Source: Flavobacteriaceae bacterium (GTDB taxonomy: Bacteria; Bacteroidota; Bacteroidia; Flavobacteriales; Flavobacteriaceae). From it: a DNA stretch of 15,516 bases. Below the pieces are notes generated by a model. That model saw nothing but the letters and a program-made list of their open reading frames with translations. It was not told the DNA's origin and searched no databases. The stretch is taken from assembly GCA_019752245.1 (NCBI GenBank), contig JAIEMH010000408.1:1-15516 (forward strand). Reading direction: 5' to 3'. Each line of letters begins with the position of its first letter. Position 1 is the stretch's first letter. Below are positions 14,741 through 15,516 of the stretch, in pieces. The position numbers were made by a program, and so were the translations under genes.

Positions 14741-14836
14741 TAGGAGCTATTTCCAGCTTTCCACTATATCTTTTTTTATTGCTTGGCAAGAAAAATGCCA
14801 ATCAATAAAAAAAGGATGCCGTTGCAATCTGGGCTA
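14741..14836. repeat. Long imperfect-palindrome element with 19-bp inner stem
   Basis: The inner arms, 14770-14788 and 14796-14814, are each 19 bases and complementary except at one position (CTTTTTTTATTGCTTGGCA against its partner), with a seven-base loop. Outside them, CCAGCTTTCCACTATATC (14753-14770) pairs imperfectly with the stretch ending CTGG at 14832, and TAG/CTA mark the ends. Read on the minus strand the flanks are TAGCCCAGATTGCAACGG and GGAAAGCTGGAAATAGCTCC. From memory, similar flanks around a variable hairpin recur in flavobacterial genomes. It could act as a structured RNA, a bidirectional terminator or a non-autonomous mobile element; the sequence does not decide. Confidence 0.6.
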
Positions 14837-15084
14837 AACTTATCGGTAATGGAAAATTCAAAAATATAATTTTGGTATAACTTGCTAGCTACTTCTAAAA
14901 CAATCTAAACAGTAAACTAATTTCTTAAATTTCTCTTCTCAAAAGTATAAGAGCATATTATTAATTACAAAAAAAAAAAACAGTTACCAAATTTTTTCTA
15001 GCTAAGTTTTATCTGTTTTAAACGCTATGAAAATTATTAAGAGTAAAATGTTGATAACTTACCATTCAAAACCGCTTAAAAGAC

Positions 15085-15114
15085 TTTAAAATCATCTTTA
15101 CTTTTATATATTTG
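15085..15114 (+). promoter_or_regulatory. gyrB promoter
   Basis: TATATTTG (15107-15114) is a full match to the Bacteroidota -7 element TAnnTTTG. A TTT at 15085-15087, exactly 19 bases upstream, is a near match to the TTG -33 box. Transcription would start near 15120, leaving a leader of about 33 bases before the gyrB ATG. No Shine-Dalgarno sequence is seen, as is normal in this phylum. Confidence 0.6.
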
Positions 15115-15152
15115 CGTGTTAGACAAAATTCATACTTACGATACAATTTAAT

Positions 15153-15516
15153 ATGAGCGACGAGATTAAAAAAAATAGTTATTCAGCCGATAGTATTCAA
15201 GCATTAGAAGGAATGGAGCACGTAAGAATGCGTCCTTCAATGTACATTGGCGATACTGGCGTTAGAGGTTTACATCATTTAGTTTATGAAGTAGTTGATA
15301 ACTCAATAGATGAGGCATTAGCAGGTCATTGTGATACTATTGGAGTATTTATAAACGAAGATAATTCAATTTCAGTAGAAGACAACGGACGTGGAATTCC
15401 GGTTGATTTGCACAAAAAGGAAGGCGTTTCGGCGCTTGAAGTAGTCATGACCAAAATCGGCGCCGGAGGTAAATTCGACAAGGATTCCTACAAGGTTTCC
15501 GGTGGTTTGCACGGGG
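15153..15516 (+). CDS. gyrB: DNA gyrase subunit B, N-terminal part (cut by window edge)
   Basis: The frame from ATG 15153 runs to the window edge and gives the first 121 residues of GyrB, the ATPase subunit of the type II topoisomerase that introduces negative supercoils. It begins MSDEIKKNSYSADSIQALEG and then EHVRMRPSMYIGDTG. The GHKL ATPase motifs are visible: the N-box YEVVDNSIDEA (about 46-56), the G1 box EDNGRGIP (about 80-87), and the ATP-lid segment KIGAGGKFDKDSYKVSGGLHG. The GAGGKFDKDSYK wording is the flavobacterial GyrB form, as against HAGGKFD in many other bacteria, and helps separate it from ParE. The last hundred bases use more G and C at third positions than the gene's start. 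Confidence 0.96.
   Translation, partial: MSDEIKKNSYSADSIQALEGMEHVRMRPSMYIGDTGVRGLHHLVYEVVDNSIDEALAGHCDTIGVFINEDNSISVEDNGRGIPVDLHKKEGVSALEVVMTKIGAGGKFDKDSYKVSGGLHG

Larger units (their letters stand above)
14655..15152. other. 498-bp intergenic region between asnB and gyrB
   Basis: From left to right it holds the asnB terminator, a large imperfect hairpin element (14741-14836), about 230 bases of featureless AT-rich sequence with a run of twelve A at 14969-14980, and the gyrB promoter near 15107. No open frame with coding character was seen. A sequence one base off a DnaA box occurs at 15049-15057 on the minus strand but is not enough to propose an origin. Confidence 0.6.

Noticed and set aside
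15049..15057. TTATCAACA on the minus strand, one base from a DnaA box, in the AT-rich region before gyrB
   Set aside because: A single near-match in AT-rich DNA is expected by chance; there is no cluster of boxes and no dnaA gene here, so no origin is proposed.
1..15516. CRISPR array, tRNA or rRNA genes, insertion sequence, toxin-antitoxin or phage-defence genes
   Set aside because: I looked for regularly spaced direct repeats, tRNA-like arms, transposase motifs and short gene pairs and found none.

Overview
The window is AT-rich chromosomal DNA of a member of the Bacteroidota, most probably a Flavobacterium or a close relative in the Flavobacteriaceae. The grounds are: promoter motifs of the TAnnTTTG type and little sign of Shine-Dalgarno sequences; GyrB with the KIGAGGKFDKDSYKVSGG form seen in flavobacteria; a secreted protein opening with the VGIxTTSPTATLDVNG segment typical of flavobacterial surface proteins; a large outer-membrane barrel paired with a TPR protein; and two non-coding elements that, from memory, resemble intergenic repeats of flavobacterial genomes. 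Genus is inferred; no database search was possible.

Bases 1-5627 form a surface-glycan locus. On the minus strand a GT2 glycosyltransferase (cut by the window edge), a GT4-type glycosyltransferase and a DPM1-like polyprenyl-phosphate glycosyltransferase are tightly packed and read as one operon. Upstream of them lies a polytopic GT-C (GT39-like) membrane enzyme, and divergent from it a second polytopic GT-C-like protein. A plausible division of labour, which is inference, is that the DPM1-like enzyme charges a lipid carrier with sugar, the GT-C proteins use lipid-linked sugars on the outer face of the inner membrane, and the soluble GT2 and GT4 enzymes extend the glycan in the cytoplasm.

Bases 5596-11956 hold core-type genes: an FtsE-like ABC ATPase with no FtsX beside it, then, divergently, a secreted TPR protein of about 1004 residues and a plugless TonB-receptor-like barrel that look co-transcribed, a strong terminator, and a small Gre-factor-like protein. 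The TPR/barrel pair has no function I can name and is the best candidate for an undescribed envelope system.

Bases 11991-15516 hold a secreted protein with a probable C1q/TNF-like jelly-roll domain (minus strand), a 378-bp AT-rich gap, asnB (asparagine synthetase B) with its terminator, a 498-bp gap containing a large imperfect hairpin element and the gyrB promoter, and the 5' part of gyrB. I found no tRNA, rRNA, CRISPR array, transposase or phage gene.
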